NCBI GenBank assembly: GCA_014904845.1
Contig: MU119286.1
Coordinates: forward strand, 62,001-126,000
DNA from: Acephala macrosclerotiorum
Taxonomy: Eukaryota > Ascomycota > Leotiomycetes > Helotiales > Mollisiaceae
Length of the DNA stretch: 64,000 nucleotides
Reading direction: 5' to 3'
The notes beneath the pieces are model-generated. The model was not told where the DNA came from, did not search any database, and saw only the letters and a program-made list of their open reading frames with translations. The position numbers were made by a program, and so were the translations under genes. This document shows, piece by piece, positions 32,176 to 43,209 of the stretch (position 1 is its first letter; every line of letters starts with the position of its first letter).

Positions 32176-32730
32176 ATGCAGCTCCAGAAATTCAACATGT
32201 TTCTCTCGATCATCTCCCTATTCATCTCGATTATGGTCGCAAGCCCCATCAATAAGACCCTATCCACGACTCAAGCACTGTCGAAATCACTCAACCACAC
32301 CGGTATTAGCCCCATCAAGCGTGAAGATTTCAGCGCAGTCGTCGTCGGCGACATGTGCACCTACCCAACATTCGGAAGTAGCATTCACCAAGGCAATCCC
32401 GACTGGTGTCTGTTCGCCTCTCTAACCACCTACCCCTACAAAGGCGGCAACCAAAACAAATACGACATCCACGTCTTCTACCTTTTTAGAAACAACTGCG
32501 AACTTATCGGATATGTTACTGGGGTATCGCAAGATGATGGCCAAAGATATCCGTTTGATTCAGAATTACCGATGGTTGTCGATGTGGAGACGAGTCAGTC
32601 GGCAGCGGGAGGAATTCATCCCCATATCTTTTATGGAAGTGGAGGAAATAATTTGCCGGAGTGTTGGATTCCTGTTAATGGAATAGTCCCGAATCAATTG
32701 GCTTGTAAGTTGTGGTTCCAGTGCAATTGA
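32176..32730 (+). CDS. Small secreted cysteine-containing protein, effector candidate
   Basis: Single exon, 184 aa. The ATG at 32176 has an AAACC context and opens a clear signal peptide (hydrophobic FLSIISLFISIMVA, cleavage near residue 22). A short pro-region ends in a dibasic KR at 48-49, a likely Kex2 site. The mature part would be about 135 residues with six cysteines (61, 78, 108, 163, 177, 183), enough for three disulfides, and is rich in Tyr, Gly and Asn. No known domain is recognised. It is bounded by the copia element on the left (its LTR ends 516 bp away) and an AT-rich island on the right, a setting in which fungal effector genes are often found. Its role is inferred from these general features only. 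Confidence 0.75.
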   Translation: MQLQKFNMFLSIISLFISIMVASPINKTLSTTQALSKSLNHTGISPIKREDFSAVVVGDMCTYPTFGSSIHQGNPDWCLFASLTTYPYKGGNQNKYDIHVFYLFRNNCELIGYVTGVSQDDGQRYPFDSELPMVVDVETSQSAAGGIHPHIFYGSGGNNLPECWIPVNGIVPNQLACKLWFQCN

Positions 32731-34852
32731 GTCATAAATGCTCGTGGAGAAGGGAGGAGGCTCATGCCGCGGTATGCGTATGACAGGACTTTAACATTTG
32801 AGTCCAAGAGCAAGGATGATGCTGTAGAAAGGTTGTCTTAAGCGTTCTATTAGAGGTTCTCAATGACCTTCTACCACTTCTATATGCAGCCTGATATTCT
32901 TCATTGTATTCTTCTCTCCTCTCGTTCATCTGCCAGGTCGGTGAAGTATTCTAGGCAAACTCCTCGTGCCATGACTCGAAATAGAATGAAAGAAATGAAA
33001 CTTTCAAAACGTTAACCATTGAATACAAAGTGAAATCAAGAATCGCAAACACGATTCCGGAAATTCCAGTTTAGTAGCGCGTGCAAACTTTGGAAAGTTT
33101 ATAAGTTGCTTTTAATTTGATATTTCTTGGTTTTTAATAAGTTTACGAATAAGTCTTTACCTTTGATCTTTGACTACTTTTTATACTTAAAATACCAATT
33201 TTTAATTTTTATTATAAATATTTAATTTTAAACATTTGGATTTTTTTATATAAAAATTAAAAAATAAATTTCAAATATATATATTAATTAAACTTTTTAA
33301 AAAATATATATATACTAATTTTTAATTTATTAAATAAAAAGTCAAATTATAAAATTTTATAAAAAAAATTTAATTATTTCGATTTTTGTTAAATATAAAT
33401 AAAAATTAATTAAATAATTTAAAAAGTTTTAAATAAAAAAAATTTGTCAATTTTATTTTAGTTTTAAAATGTATTATTTGTTAAATACTTTTTAATTTTA
33501 TTAATTATTCGTAAAAATAAAAAAAACTAAAAAAAAAAAACTAATATTTTTAATATAAAAAATGGTTCAAAGTAGAAAATGGTTTAAAGTCAAAGAATTC
33601 AATTTATATTGCCTTTCTATATAACGAAAAAATGCTACTTGCCGAACGGAGATTAAATAAGAATTATTCCACACTAATACAAGTCCAGTCCTCAAATTAA
33701 CTTGACATTCCACTCATTTTAATAACCTTATAAACAATATAAAGACAATTCATTATGGCATCCCACTCAACACAAAGGCCTCTACCACCCAGAAGCTGAT
33801 CTATGCACAATTGGGAGCTCTATTCATCTATGATCCCCATCTCAGCTCCCTGCGAAAAAGCATGAATCATCCGCGGGTTTCCTGGGACTGGGATAGCAAC
33901 AAGAATGGCCGTCCCTCCAAATAAATTCTTTCGAGCAGCATGTACTTTGCGGCAAGCTCTTCTATTGTTGTGTCCCAAAAGACAACAGGGTTGTAGGTGG
34001 TGGCGTCGCTTGAGGCTGACACTCGGGACCATGGAGATGAACTACTTTCCTACCCGAGCTCCTCTCTCTTTCTCCTCCTCCCCCCCCATTCTCTACTCGA
34101 TTCCTAGCGGACCTGAGGCTGTACCCAAACTATAATATCGAAGAAACATTGATTATAGTCATTTATAAACTTTTAGGGTTGATATTTGATAAATGAGCTT
34201 CGAAAGCAAGTCAAAAGCATAGCTCACCACTGCCCCGAGCTTCCTGAAGCGACTACCAACCCTTAGAGGAAGTGTCTCACACAAACCTGTGTGAATTAAA
34301 AGTGTCTTACAAGGGCTGAGCCCCTGTGATGATTCTCCGGCGGCTTCCGACGCCATCCCTTGGTTGAGACAGCTATTCTTCCAGGCTGTTGATAGTGCGT
34401 AGTGTGGTGGGGCTATATGCTTTCTCTTCAAAAATCCTTGTAAATAGCTAGTTTCGAGGGCAGTGCTGGTCACGTGTCTTCTAGTACATAAGGAGCTTTC
34501 GCTCACCATAGACTAATCAACAACCCTTTCTACTTCTACTCTGACTGATTGATTGATTGATTTACGGATTGCGGATTACTTCGAATGAGTCTAGCCCACT
34601 GGCTAAGACGAACTGACCTACGGTTGGGCCTTTTTGCTTTGTGCTCCATTGCCCTTCTACAGTAGTTAGAGGGCCTTTAGTTACACCCCGATAACTTTAC
34701 CGGAGGATCCCCGATAGCTGCTTCTGTAGGGCGTGACAGTAGAGCGGTACTAGGTATATGAATACAAATTTGCAATAAAAGATCTCAAGGACAGACTTAG
34801 ATGCCCTACCTGCGGTGGAGCACCTTACAACCATCGTAATCGATACCATATC
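32731..34852. other. Intergenic, AT-rich island and unassigned sequence
   Basis: Holds the AT island listed separately. At 33820-34510 there are minus-strand frames (for example one containing FGGTAILVAIPVPGNPRM) that look partly protein-like but that I cannot assign; they may be gene fragments. A TGAT microsatellite lies at about 34543-34562. Confidence 0.4.
33060..33620. repeat. AT-rich island, probably a RIP-degraded transposon relic
   Basis: Almost pure A/T for over 450 bp with stops in all frames. The two ends are roughly inverted copies: a segment near 33150-33195 with CTTTGACTACTTTTTATA resembles the reverse complement of about 33555-33600. This suggests a terminal-inverted-repeat element, but alignment is loose. 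Confidence 0.45.
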
Positions 34853-35149
34853 ATGTCGCCACGTTTTGAAGAGGTCTACAAAGACTTCCGCGACATGAGT
34901 ATCGCGGTCGGCCGAGCCATCGAGGATGGTAATCTGGAGGAGAAATATGTGACAGAAGTTCGGAGACGGTTCAATACTTCTCCGAAATGGTATTTGTGGG
35001 AAATCGGAATGAGTTCAGGCGATTGCGATGGGATGTGGACTAAAGATCGCAATGTCGCACGGAGTATGAGTGATGTGGATGCTTGGGTCGAGTTCAGAGT
35101 CTGGTTTGAATTCTCAGACCCGGAGATTGAAGAAGAAGGATATGAGTAG
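34853..35149 (+). CDS. Fragment or short gene, acidic protein
   Basis: 98 codons from the ATG at 34853; the same frame is open back to 34754, directly after a TACTAG that could be a splice acceptor. The extended form reads through CPTCGGAP, a CxxC pair, before the ATG. The coding-like stretch is rich in Trp and acidic residues (WYLWEIGMSSGDCDGMW, EFSDPEIEEEGYE) and has no known domain. Upstream sequence shows no first exon, so this may be the last exon of a truncated gene. Composition and lack of stops support it only moderately. Confidence 0.4.
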   Translation: MSPRFEEVYKDFRDMSIAVGRAIEDGNLEEKYVTEVRRRFNTSPKWYLWEIGMSSGDCDGMWTKDRNVARSMSDVDAWVEFRVWFEFSDPEIEEEGYE

Positions 35150-35315
35150 GAGGCAAATAATCAGAAGACATCCCTAGGATGGATAGAACTAAAATCGGTC
35201 TGGTAGCTCATCAAGCAGCCAAGGCGCAAGTCGAAAGAACATTGGCGTAAAGTGACTCTTTTCCACGCACTCCGCCCCACGCTCACTGGAATGAAAGCCC
35301 TCAAACTCATATCGT

Positions 35316-35921
35316 TCACCGACTCACATCCATCTCAAAAATATCCTCCAACCCTCTCCTCTCATGTACCTCTCTCCCCACCAACTCCATCCCAACACTC
35401 TTCACCACTCGTCTAGAAGGCTCATTCGCTGGTGCAACACTCGCCTTAAACACCTTCACCCCCTCAACCCCTCTCGCAATCTCAACCATAATCCCCACCG
35501 CCGCTTTCGCATGCCCCTTCTTCCTATGCTCGGGTGAGATCTCATACCCTACTTCCACCATGCCTCTTTCGTCCGGCTTTCCGTGGAAGCCTATCCTGCC
35601 AACTAGCACGCCCACTTTTCCTCCCTCTTTACCTTCCTCTATAGAATGGACGTCTTCGTAGACGATAAGTCGTGAGACCCAACCAAACTGCACCGGATCC
35701 CCATCCACCAAGTCAAGACGTCTCCGCCAAATCCCACGGTTTGCACCGCTAATCAAAAAGTCCGGTAGTGGTGGAAGAGAAGCTGCTTGAGCCAGCGAAG
35801 AAGCCAGAGAGAGGTTCCCGGCTTCCAGTGCTTCTAGGACGGGAAGTGGTGTGGGATGGATACTGTAGCCTGGAAACGAGGCTGAAGTCCAGGGACCGGG
35901 AGGCGGGGCTGATGTTGCCAT
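35316..35921 (-). CDS. GNAT-family N-acetyltransferase
   Basis: Single exon, 201 aa, start ATG at 35921. Residues about 80-190 show the GNAT fold order: a strand with RLIVYEDVHS, a strand GVLVGRIGFHG, MVEVGYEISPEHRKKGHAKAA (the acetyl-CoA pyrophosphate loop, here RKKGHA for the usual Q/RxxGxG/A), and the later VAPANEPSRRVVKSVGMELVG, the common 'NxxSxxVxxKxGF' segment of RimJ-like enzymes. Such enzymes transfer acetyl groups from acetyl-CoA to amines of small molecules or protein N-termini. The substrate cannot be predicted. No signal peptide, so probably cytosolic. A neighbour relation is not evident. Confidence 0.85.
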   Translation of the reverse strand: MATSAPPPGPWTSASFPGYSIHPTPLPVLEALEAGNLSLASSLAQAASLPPLPDFLISGANRGIWRRRLDLVDGDPVQFGWVSRLIVYEDVHSIEEGKEGGKVGVLVGRIGFHGKPDERGMVEVGYEISPEHRKKGHAKAAVGIMVEIARGVEGVKVFKASVAPANEPSRRVVKSVGMELVGREVHERRGLEDIFEMDVSR

Positions 35922-36269
35922 TGCAGGGTAGGATAGGTTATATTAGTAGTGCGGGGGAGTGATGATGGGGAAGTATGAAGATGAAGAGCAAGAATGTGAG
36001 TCGAAGAGAGAAGTGACAACAAATAGCATAATACTCGGAGCGCCGGGCTCCAGCACTCGCTGCTGCACATAAGCTCGGCGTAAAACGGAATAGAGCCGAC
36101 AAAACCCGATATAATCAATGAGCACAGAAGCAGGTAACAAGATATTCAATTCGACGATTCGCTTGGTGCCTTGAGATATTCTCGTGTGGGCAATTGCTCG
36201 ATCTACTACTTCATGGAAGGCAGCCTCGTACACCGTTCTCAACAACCGAGCGAAGTTGGAACATTAACT

Positions 36270-36633
36270 TAACCGTAGTCCGGAACGCAGCTTCGTATAC
36301 CGCTCCCGGAGAGAGCGGCATACTCCGTATCCGCCCAATCCGCCCAGTACGCCCGCTCCACGTCCTCGTACATTTCATAAACCTCCTTCGGTTCCTGGAT
36401 ATTTTCCGGGTTCAATTCCGCTAGAATCTTCTGTAGCTCGATCCACAGATCTGAAGCTTTCCTTGAAAAGCCGTGCTTCGTATGGCGTAAAGAATTTCCG
36501 ATCCGAGGTACCTGCTCGCTTCAAGTGGATTCCACTCATTCCCACTCCTCACTACGACGGCGCCTGCGCTCTGTGTGCGGGTCGATGGTTGATCTGTGAT
36601 GGCATCCTCCGGGTTTGGGGTGTGGTCAGCCAT
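36270..36633 (-). pseudogene. Frameshifted relic of an unknown gene
   Basis: Protein-like segments run in three successive minus-strand frames. ATG at 36633 opens MADHTPNPEDAITD to NEWNPLEASRY; then a second frame gives RKFFTPYEARLFKESF; a third gives WIELQKILAELNPENIQ, KEVYEMYEDVERAYWADWAD and a stop at 36270-36272. The segments adjoin without the GT/AG borders needed for introns, so two small indels are the simplest reading. The acidic, tryptophan-bearing helix suggests a real gene once existed. I do not recognise the family. Confidence 0.45.
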
Positions 36634-37379
36634 TGTACCTGTGTCCTAGGGACTTTCGGAACGGTGCGAGTCTTAGGAGAGCGGAGAGTGTAAAAGCCGT
36701 GTATCGATGTTCAGGTTATGATATGCTACTGGATGGATGTAGCTGTTTTTGTCTTGTCCTTATTGTATTGTACAAAAAGGATAGCCCGAGGCTAGCTAAG
36801 GAAATAACAACAAGGGAAAAGACAACAGGGAGAAGGCGCAAAAGAAGGAAGGGATGACTAGACGACTAAAAACAGAAGCAGACATTGAGTGAAACTCTTT
36901 TACAGAGACAAATTCATCTTGACTCTCTTCTTGGTCCGCAAATAGTGCAGCATCCTGCAGCGTTCTCAACCTTCCAACCTCTAATCGAGCTTCTCGGCCG
37001 GCCTTGTCTATACAACGACGGCAGTTGGCGAAGGTTACGACGCTTTATACCTTGATCTCAGCCTAGCCGAGCCTCCTCGATCCTCCTATTCGGACTGTAA
37101 GCTTGAATATGTAGCGGTGTTGTCCATTTCACCGCTTCTCGTGATAAATATATCTGGGGAAGTTTCAAGTAGTTCAGGAGCAAGAGACAGACTGGGGTTG
37201 CACAGTACTGATATGCTTTTGAGAGTTACGATCGCGAGTGCTTCACGTCTAGGATCCAGAAAAGATGAAAGGAGTGATGTCGATGTTCTAGGACTTACTT
37301 AGCACGGGAGTGGATGCAGCCTAGCTTCTTTTGGCCAAGCGTCCTTCGAATGCTAAGTGCATTTTGATATCTGCTTCAA
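36634..37379. other. Intergenic region
   Basis: About 750 bp, no gene or repeat recognised. Confidence 0.55.
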
Positions 37380-38408
37380 ATGAACTCAATGATGTCTATC
37401 CTCAGTAGGATTTTATTTGCCAATATACTTACGATGGAGCCCTCTCCTAGCGAAATGACACAGTCCATCCTTCCCTCCGCTTTCGAGTCTCTCCCTTTCG
37501 AAATCCGCGAGCAGATCTGGCTCGAAACTCTCGTTCCTAGACTGATATACCTCCACCCCCACCCCCACCGACGCCTCGCCCCTCATGACTATGACCCCGA
37601 ATGCGACGAGATACTCGATAGCCCGCGACCGACAGTCTCTGTACGGTTCAATTACTCCCTTCATAACTCATCTGCCACGCCAGCACGAGCTTTCGCAGAC
37701 TATGCTTCCTTCGCAGTTCCCAATCCTCCGAAGAACAACAGAATGAATGGGGAATCTCTCAAATACGATTATATCTTAGCCAAACACCCTCTGGCCTACA
37801 AGAGTGCCGATCCTCCAGCAGCTCTGTACGTGTGTAGGGAAAGTAGAGCCATTGCGACAAGGAGAGGATACGTTCTTGCATTTAAGGGAGTGGATCGACA
37901 GCTGGAAGAAGACAAGCTATACTGGCAGAAGAACGATCTCAGCCACAAAGGAGTCTGGGTCGGTTTGGAACAAGACCTGATAATGCTCGATGCCTTGTAT
38001 CGGCCTTGGATGTACTCCAAATGCGCACCTCTCGAACCTCTGGTCCTGCTGAACAAGTTTTTCCCATATGATGTAAAAAGAATTAAGCGATTGGCGTTGG
38101 GCGGGGATCCCGGCGGGATCTTGAGAGCGCTGAGAGGGAATTGTGTACCGGTATCGCACGGCCAACGGTGGAGAACAGTATGGCAGTGGTAGATTGGTAT
38201 GGGGTTCGATAACCTCGAAAAGATTTGGATTGATGACGAGTTCGAGGATGAAAGAAACGAGCAGTGGGATGGCTGGCAATCCCAGAAGGATGCTGAAGCA
38301 CAATATTTGAATGCTCTGGTTATGAGGAAGTCGAAGCTTCCGAATTGCGCCTCGGCGGTACCTCAAGTGAAGGTTGTCCTTGGCGAGGAGTGGCATATGC
38401 ATTTCTAG
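37380..38408 (+). CDS. 2EXR-domain protein, with an in-frame TAG or a 48-nt intron
   Basis: The frame from 37380 runs 270 codons to a TAG at 38190-38192 and then continues open in the same frame to 38408. The N-terminal part has FESLPFEIREQIWLETL followed by a His/Pro-rich loop, and later ALYVCRESRAIATRRGY, the two halves of the fungal 2EXR domain; the segment after the TAG (GFDNLEKIWIDDEFED) matches its usual C-terminal strand. Either TAG is a nonsense mutation, or 38145-38192 is a 48-nt, phase-0 intron (GTACCG donor, GTAG acceptor) that removes the stop and joins RALRGNC to IGMGFDNL. Other ATGs at 37434 and 37458 could be the true start. Family function is unknown. Confidence 0.65.
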
Positions 38409-39062
38409 TATGGCACAGGTGCCCGCTGGACCGGTTCCTTCCATTACTTGTGTTTTCTCCCAGCTATTCAATTCACCCATCTTGTGCTTCAGAATAGGCT
38501 GTAGGACGAAAGCTTAGTCTTTTTTTATCCCGTACTTCTCTGCGAGACGTCTCCCTCTTGCTGTCGCATTCTCGCGTCTCTGTCAAATGTCGTGCTGTTT
38601 ATACGTTCTATGGGTCATAAAGCTGCATATATCGTCAATTTCATCTTTTTGCTTCGTCTCGACTTGTACAAACTGATGAATTCCTAACACGGATGCACAT
38701 TGACTTTCATGATACCAGAGCTGGTTTAAGCTCAAGCTTGTTAGACTTGTTGAATTTTGGATACCTATATGTACTGTCCTGTCAACGAATAAAATTCAAA
38801 CATCTGTCAGAGGGTCGTGGAACTTGTGTTCACTAGGTGAAGTGCGCTCAGGTAGGGAGTCAATGCTCATCACAGTTTTCTTCAAATCTCGGTGCGTCAT
38901 TTCATTAATTAATATTACTTCGTAATGATTTGATGAACCACAGCCAACCTACGGGTGAAGTGCCCATTCAGGAAAAGATCTAGGGAAACCACGAAGGGCG
39001 AAAACCGGAATCCACAACTACGTTTTTCCTTCCTCCTTCACCAACCTCGTCACATTCTCATT
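38409..39062. other. Intergenic region between convergent genes
   Basis: About 650 bp with no gene or repeat recognised. Confidence 0.55.
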
Positions 39063-39841
39063 TCACAACTCTGAGTTACCAGACGACGCAGGAACCAAAT
39101 TCCAGTTCTGGTTCTCCCCAACATCAGGATGACACTGGTAGCAAATGACAGGCGTCCCGTTATCCACACTCGAGTCTTGGACGTCCAGGCAGAGATCGGG
39201 GTCTTCGACGTTTTGGAATTGGACGCTTTTGTCGGGGTTGGATATCAGGGTGAACTTGGGATTGTCAGCTTAGTTCAAGAGAAGTGAGGAGGGCGAGTGA
39301 GATGAAATGAGGCGGAGGGGGGGTAGTGAGAGGGAGACTTGCGAGTGCATTCCCATCAATAGCAACTTCTCCCCCAGTCAGCTGCAAGTACCCATTCTCA
39401 TTCGCCTCGGTGGGGCATGATGCGATGGCTCCAGTGGCAGAGTTGATGATCAGAACTTGTTTGTTAGCATCTGCAGCGACGATGTGCCAGATCTGATGCT
39501 GGTTGTCAATCGTGGGTGCACTTTTTTTTTTCATTTCAGCTTCTCTTCTGGTGACTTGAAATGGTGACTCACTAGGCATTGATGGCAGTACCAGGACCAG
39601 GGCTCCCTAGATAGAGATCCAGCGCGGTGCCGGTAGCCACGTTTTCAATCAAATATTGGCCAGGTCCGAAGTATGCGTTGGATGGTTTCTTGTCTTTTCG
39701 CGAGTGGTGGGATCCCGACTTGGGCTTGGGGTGGTGGCGGGATGTTCTTGGGTGCCTGTTGGTTTCTCGGAATCGGTTGGTTGTGGAGAGGACGCCGGTG
39801 GCGAGTGGGAGGATGAGGAGGGCTAGTCTGAGGATGAGCAT
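39063..39841 (-). CDS. Secreted ricin-B-type (beta-trefoil) lectin-domain protein
   Basis: Exons 39841-39573, 39520-39343 and 39254-39063; 212 aa. The first 19 residues are a signal peptide (LILRLALLILPLATG). A basic linker, then QYLIENVATGTALDLYLGSPGPGTAIN, NQHQIWHI, and in exon 3 LCLDVQDSSVDNG with NQNWNLV: two QxW-type repeats of a ricin-B carbohydrate-binding fold. There is no enzymatic domain, so a secreted sugar-binding protein is the likely role. Intron 1 (39572-39521) is GT-AG. Intron 2 (39342-39255) is best read as GC-AG: donor GCAAGT, branch CTGAC, acceptor CCCAAG, phase 0. An alternative GTCTCC donor with a nearby CTAAG acceptor also keeps the frame and adds six residues. Confidence 0.8.
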
Positions 39842-41739
39842 CTTTACGAAGATTAGAGGAGCTAGACAGAAGGTCGATTAGTGGGGAAGAGACTGACAAA
39901 TCCAAAATAGTGGGGCAGAAGTCTTTCTTATATCAAATCATGACTGCAAGCCTTGTGTTCACGGATTTCAAACTTCACGTTACGCATTTGATAGTTTTTC
40001 ATGCCAATTTCCAGCCGAGACAGTGTAATGAGTTGAACCCAGTCCTTATGCAACTTTGCATACGTGGATCGTCATGCTAGGGAAGACTTTGAACGACGAC
40101 ATGGCTAGTCGCAAATAAAACATGTGACCGAAATGGCTCTCGGAACGAGGACATGCTCCAAAATCCGAGCAATTCGTGAGCTCAGACCGAGTCGTAAGAT
40201 TACTTTGCAACGCCACAAGTCCATAATCATGTATGATGATGACAGTTTGTAATCGCATTTCCCGTGTCGTGCTTCCAAGTTCAAGTGTTTGGTGGCTTGG
40301 TACACAAGTCAAGCGAGATCAACTTTGAACATCCGTGACACTGTTGAACGTCGCAGAGTACTGTCCAAAGTAGCTCAGGTGTCGCTGGATCTGTCGCGCA
40401 TTGATTGTTGGGCCAGCATCAGAGCTCGAAGTCTTCGAGGGGAATCACTCACGCGACTGATGATTTCTGAATTGTTCTCGATTTCAACAGCTATTCAGAA
40501 AGAGAGAAACTGTCTGCGAGAAAATCTCGAAGAATACGAAAGCGGTCCGACTTGAATGCACAAAACTGGCAACAAACCAATCCATTACATCACATTATTG
40601 TTTTGTATATAGAATCACCGAAATCCACATTCAAATCAGTCTAGGCGACGTCTCAATCGCACAGTCCCATTCCAACTCTCGATACAAACCAAAACTTTTC
40701 CGCGGCTTGAATTCTTGATTGACCTTTTCACCTCTGAGTCCTTCATCTCGCCAGCAGACTTAAGCTACTTCTCAGTCTCCTCGTCGTGAACCTGCGCTAC
40801 AGCTGACTACGCGTTACCAAGCAAACTGTTCTCTCTAAAAGCAAAGAGTAGCGTGCTAAGGAAGACAAGCATCAAGTGAACGCTAACAACAAGGAGTACT
40901 GCAATGAAAAATCTCCATCCAATTAGCTTCAACACTGAAATATCTAGGACTATCTGCGCCGGTGCTGATATCTGGAATTGAAAGAGATGGTCATAATATG
41001 CCTGCGGAAAAACTGTGGTATAATAGGGCTTGGATCGCCAAAGCCGGGTTCCCAGTCTCCTTCAGGATGTCACCAAATATCGCGGAATTCGTTCGACTTG
41101 TCTTGATCTTTCCACCAAGCCGACAGTACCCAAAAACTCTATGCAAATTTTTCCTCGTGCCGGTTCCTTTTTAATCTATGGACATGAGTAGCGACCACTT
41201 TTACCTGAGTTGAGGATGAGCAAGCTTGAGTAGAGCCTGAGCACGCCTTGAGTCAGTCTGCCTACTATAATGCGGGTCTAATTTTGGCGCCTTGTCCGCC
41301 GCGGCTTTAGTTTCTCAGCCGAGTTTGCTAGGGCAAACCGGTCTGCTCCTTAACAAGGTTCCTGCCAGAGCCGACTTGAGATCTTTAATGGGACTACCTC
41401 ACATAATTAATGCACAAAGAACGTAACAACATCGCAGAGAAACATGTTGCAGCAACTTTTCTCATCTTGAGATGCATATTCTTTATATCATAACAGCGAA
41501 CGAAAGATTATTCTCTTCAAGAGTCTACGTAAGCTGTCAATAAAAAAAACGCAACGATTTTCAATAGCGACGTTGTCAGCGGTCACGATTCCAGACCTAC
41601 ATATCTCACAATTTCTAGGAATCCTTGAGGACGATGCTCAAGCTCTACAAGGGGCCATACTCGTCGTGGATTCAGTTATGAAACTCCATCAAGATACTCT
41701 ACAGCTTACTCCACAGCTTCCCCTGTCAGCCTGCTCCAC
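39842..41739. other. Intergenic region, 1.9 kb
   Basis: No intact gene. The right end (from about 41620) carries protein-like scraps in several frames that probably belong to the kinase-like relic that follows. Confidence 0.5.
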
Positions 41740-42341
41740 ATGATCAGCCACTACAAGGACTGGGAGCCACCTTTGGGGGAGAAGTTCAAATTAGCCTCCA
41801 CACTCGCAATATCTCTCGAATTACTTCACAGTTCAGAATTGCTTCATAATATTTCCGTAGCGACAATATCCTGTTGTTCCAGCACCGTACGACTCCCTCG
41901 TCCAGGGCCTCACCGTCTTCAATTCTAGAACCATCGGTCACGGGCTTCAAATACATGCGTCTCGCCACCTCGGCGTCTATTGGCTATCGTCCTGATAGCA
42001 CGAAGGACCTTGACTACTACTATCACCGTGATGTAGTAAAAGGCTTCACCAAAGCACAAGACTTATACAGTCTTGGCGTGGTCCTTCTTGAGATCGTGAT
42101 GTGGCGACCATGGAGTACGAAGGTTCCTTCGGAGAGAAAGAAGGGTTGGAAGACAATCAGGGACGTATTTTGGGAGCATGTTGAGAAGAAGCTGCCTTCT
42201 GAGATGGGAAGCGTGTATGCAGGTGTTGTAATGCTTTGCTTGGATATGAGCTTGGAGGGGTTGAACGACATGAAGCTTGCGGGTGAGATTTCGAACAATA
42301 TCATTGCTAAGCTGCAGTACTGTAGGGCGGGAAGTTATTAA
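41740..42341 (+). pseudogene. Relic of a kinase-like (prion-inhibition/HET-associated) protein
   Basis: Two frames each carry half of a degenerate kinase domain. The first, from 41740, has HYKDW and EKFKLASTLAISLELLHSSELLH. One missing base near 41850 shifts the reading to the second, with RSDNILLF, GFKYMRLAT, and AQDLYSLGVVLLEIVMWRP, ending at the stop at 42339. These blocks match the C-terminal pseudokinase of fungal proteins that pair a HET-s/LopB-type or HeLo N-terminal domain with a kinase-like domain; DLYSLGVVLLEI is the F-helix region. The usual HRD is absent (family trait). No N-terminal domain is found upstream in an intact frame. Classified as broken because there is no intron border at the frame change. 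Confidence 0.65.
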
Positions 42342-42562
42342 CGTTGGCATATTAGGAGAAATTTTGCTGGATCCAGTCAATATTGCCTACTAATTCAAAT
42401 GTTCCCCCCCTCCTTAATGATATCAACACAACCTCACTTCTATTCATTTTGAGGCTCGAAGGGAAGCATAATGAGGAAGGACGCAAAATACATCTCAGTA
42501 AATTTATATCATCCAAACGATTTTCTAGTTATTGCCTATCGAGTAGTAAAATCAAAGTTCTA

Positions 42563-43050
42563 CTAAAGACGGTTCGTTCGAAATTCGGCCTGGTTTCCTC
42601 TTTTCGTCTGTGTGTTGTCCCCCATCTCGGCACAGCCGGCGTCCGGGTTCTTCTCAAACTAATCTTTGGCAGTGGCTGGATTTTCTACAGAGACCAGCTC
42701 AGGTTCCCTCTGATGTTTTGTTTCCTCGTCTGATATAGCTTCTATTTCGTTACCAGGGCGTTTGTCTACAGCAGTACTAGCGTTGGAGTGTCTGCCGTTC
42801 GTCTTAGCTTGCTCATGGCCAGTACATTTCTTAGTAGGTTGGACCTTGGCTGCCTTCACGTCTCTATCGACTCGCGGCAATTTGGTTCTTACTACAAACC
42901 CACCCAAGTTCACGAATAAGGTAGGGGTCCAGGTCCAGGGGACTCCATCTACCTCAGCTAGACGACGAGTTTCGAATGACTCAGTCTTGCATTTGCAATA
43001 CCAGCTAGACCCTGGGCTATTAAGAATTTCCGGGGCAATAATTGTGATTA
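42563..43050 (-). pseudogene. Relic gene, unknown family, one C-to-T nonsense codon
   Basis: One minus-strand frame reads without a break from about 43050 to a TAG at 42659-42661 and then on to a TAG at 42563. The upper part is well folded in appearance: APEILNSPGSSWYCKCKTE, RRLAEVDGVPWTWTPTLFVNLGGFVV. The rest is hydrophilic (HEQAKTNGRHSNAS, SDEETKHQREPEL). The first TAG replaces what would be CAG. No start codon or upstream exon is clear and an AT-rich island begins 160 bp upstream, so the 5' end seems lost. I have seen the 'WTPTLFVNLGGFV' type of motif only as an uncharacterised fungal sequence. Confidence 0.55.
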
Positions 43051-43209
43051 ATATCTATTTTACGCTTTTCCATGTATCTTTCAAAGACTATTTCAAATCC
43101 TCTAGCCAGCAGGGGCCGGGCCTTCTCGCTGCTTCGGGACTTTGAAATGTTGCGCTGTCAAGGTATAAGCAATAATTGCAAACATAGAACTCCAAAGAAT
43201 ATCCATTGA

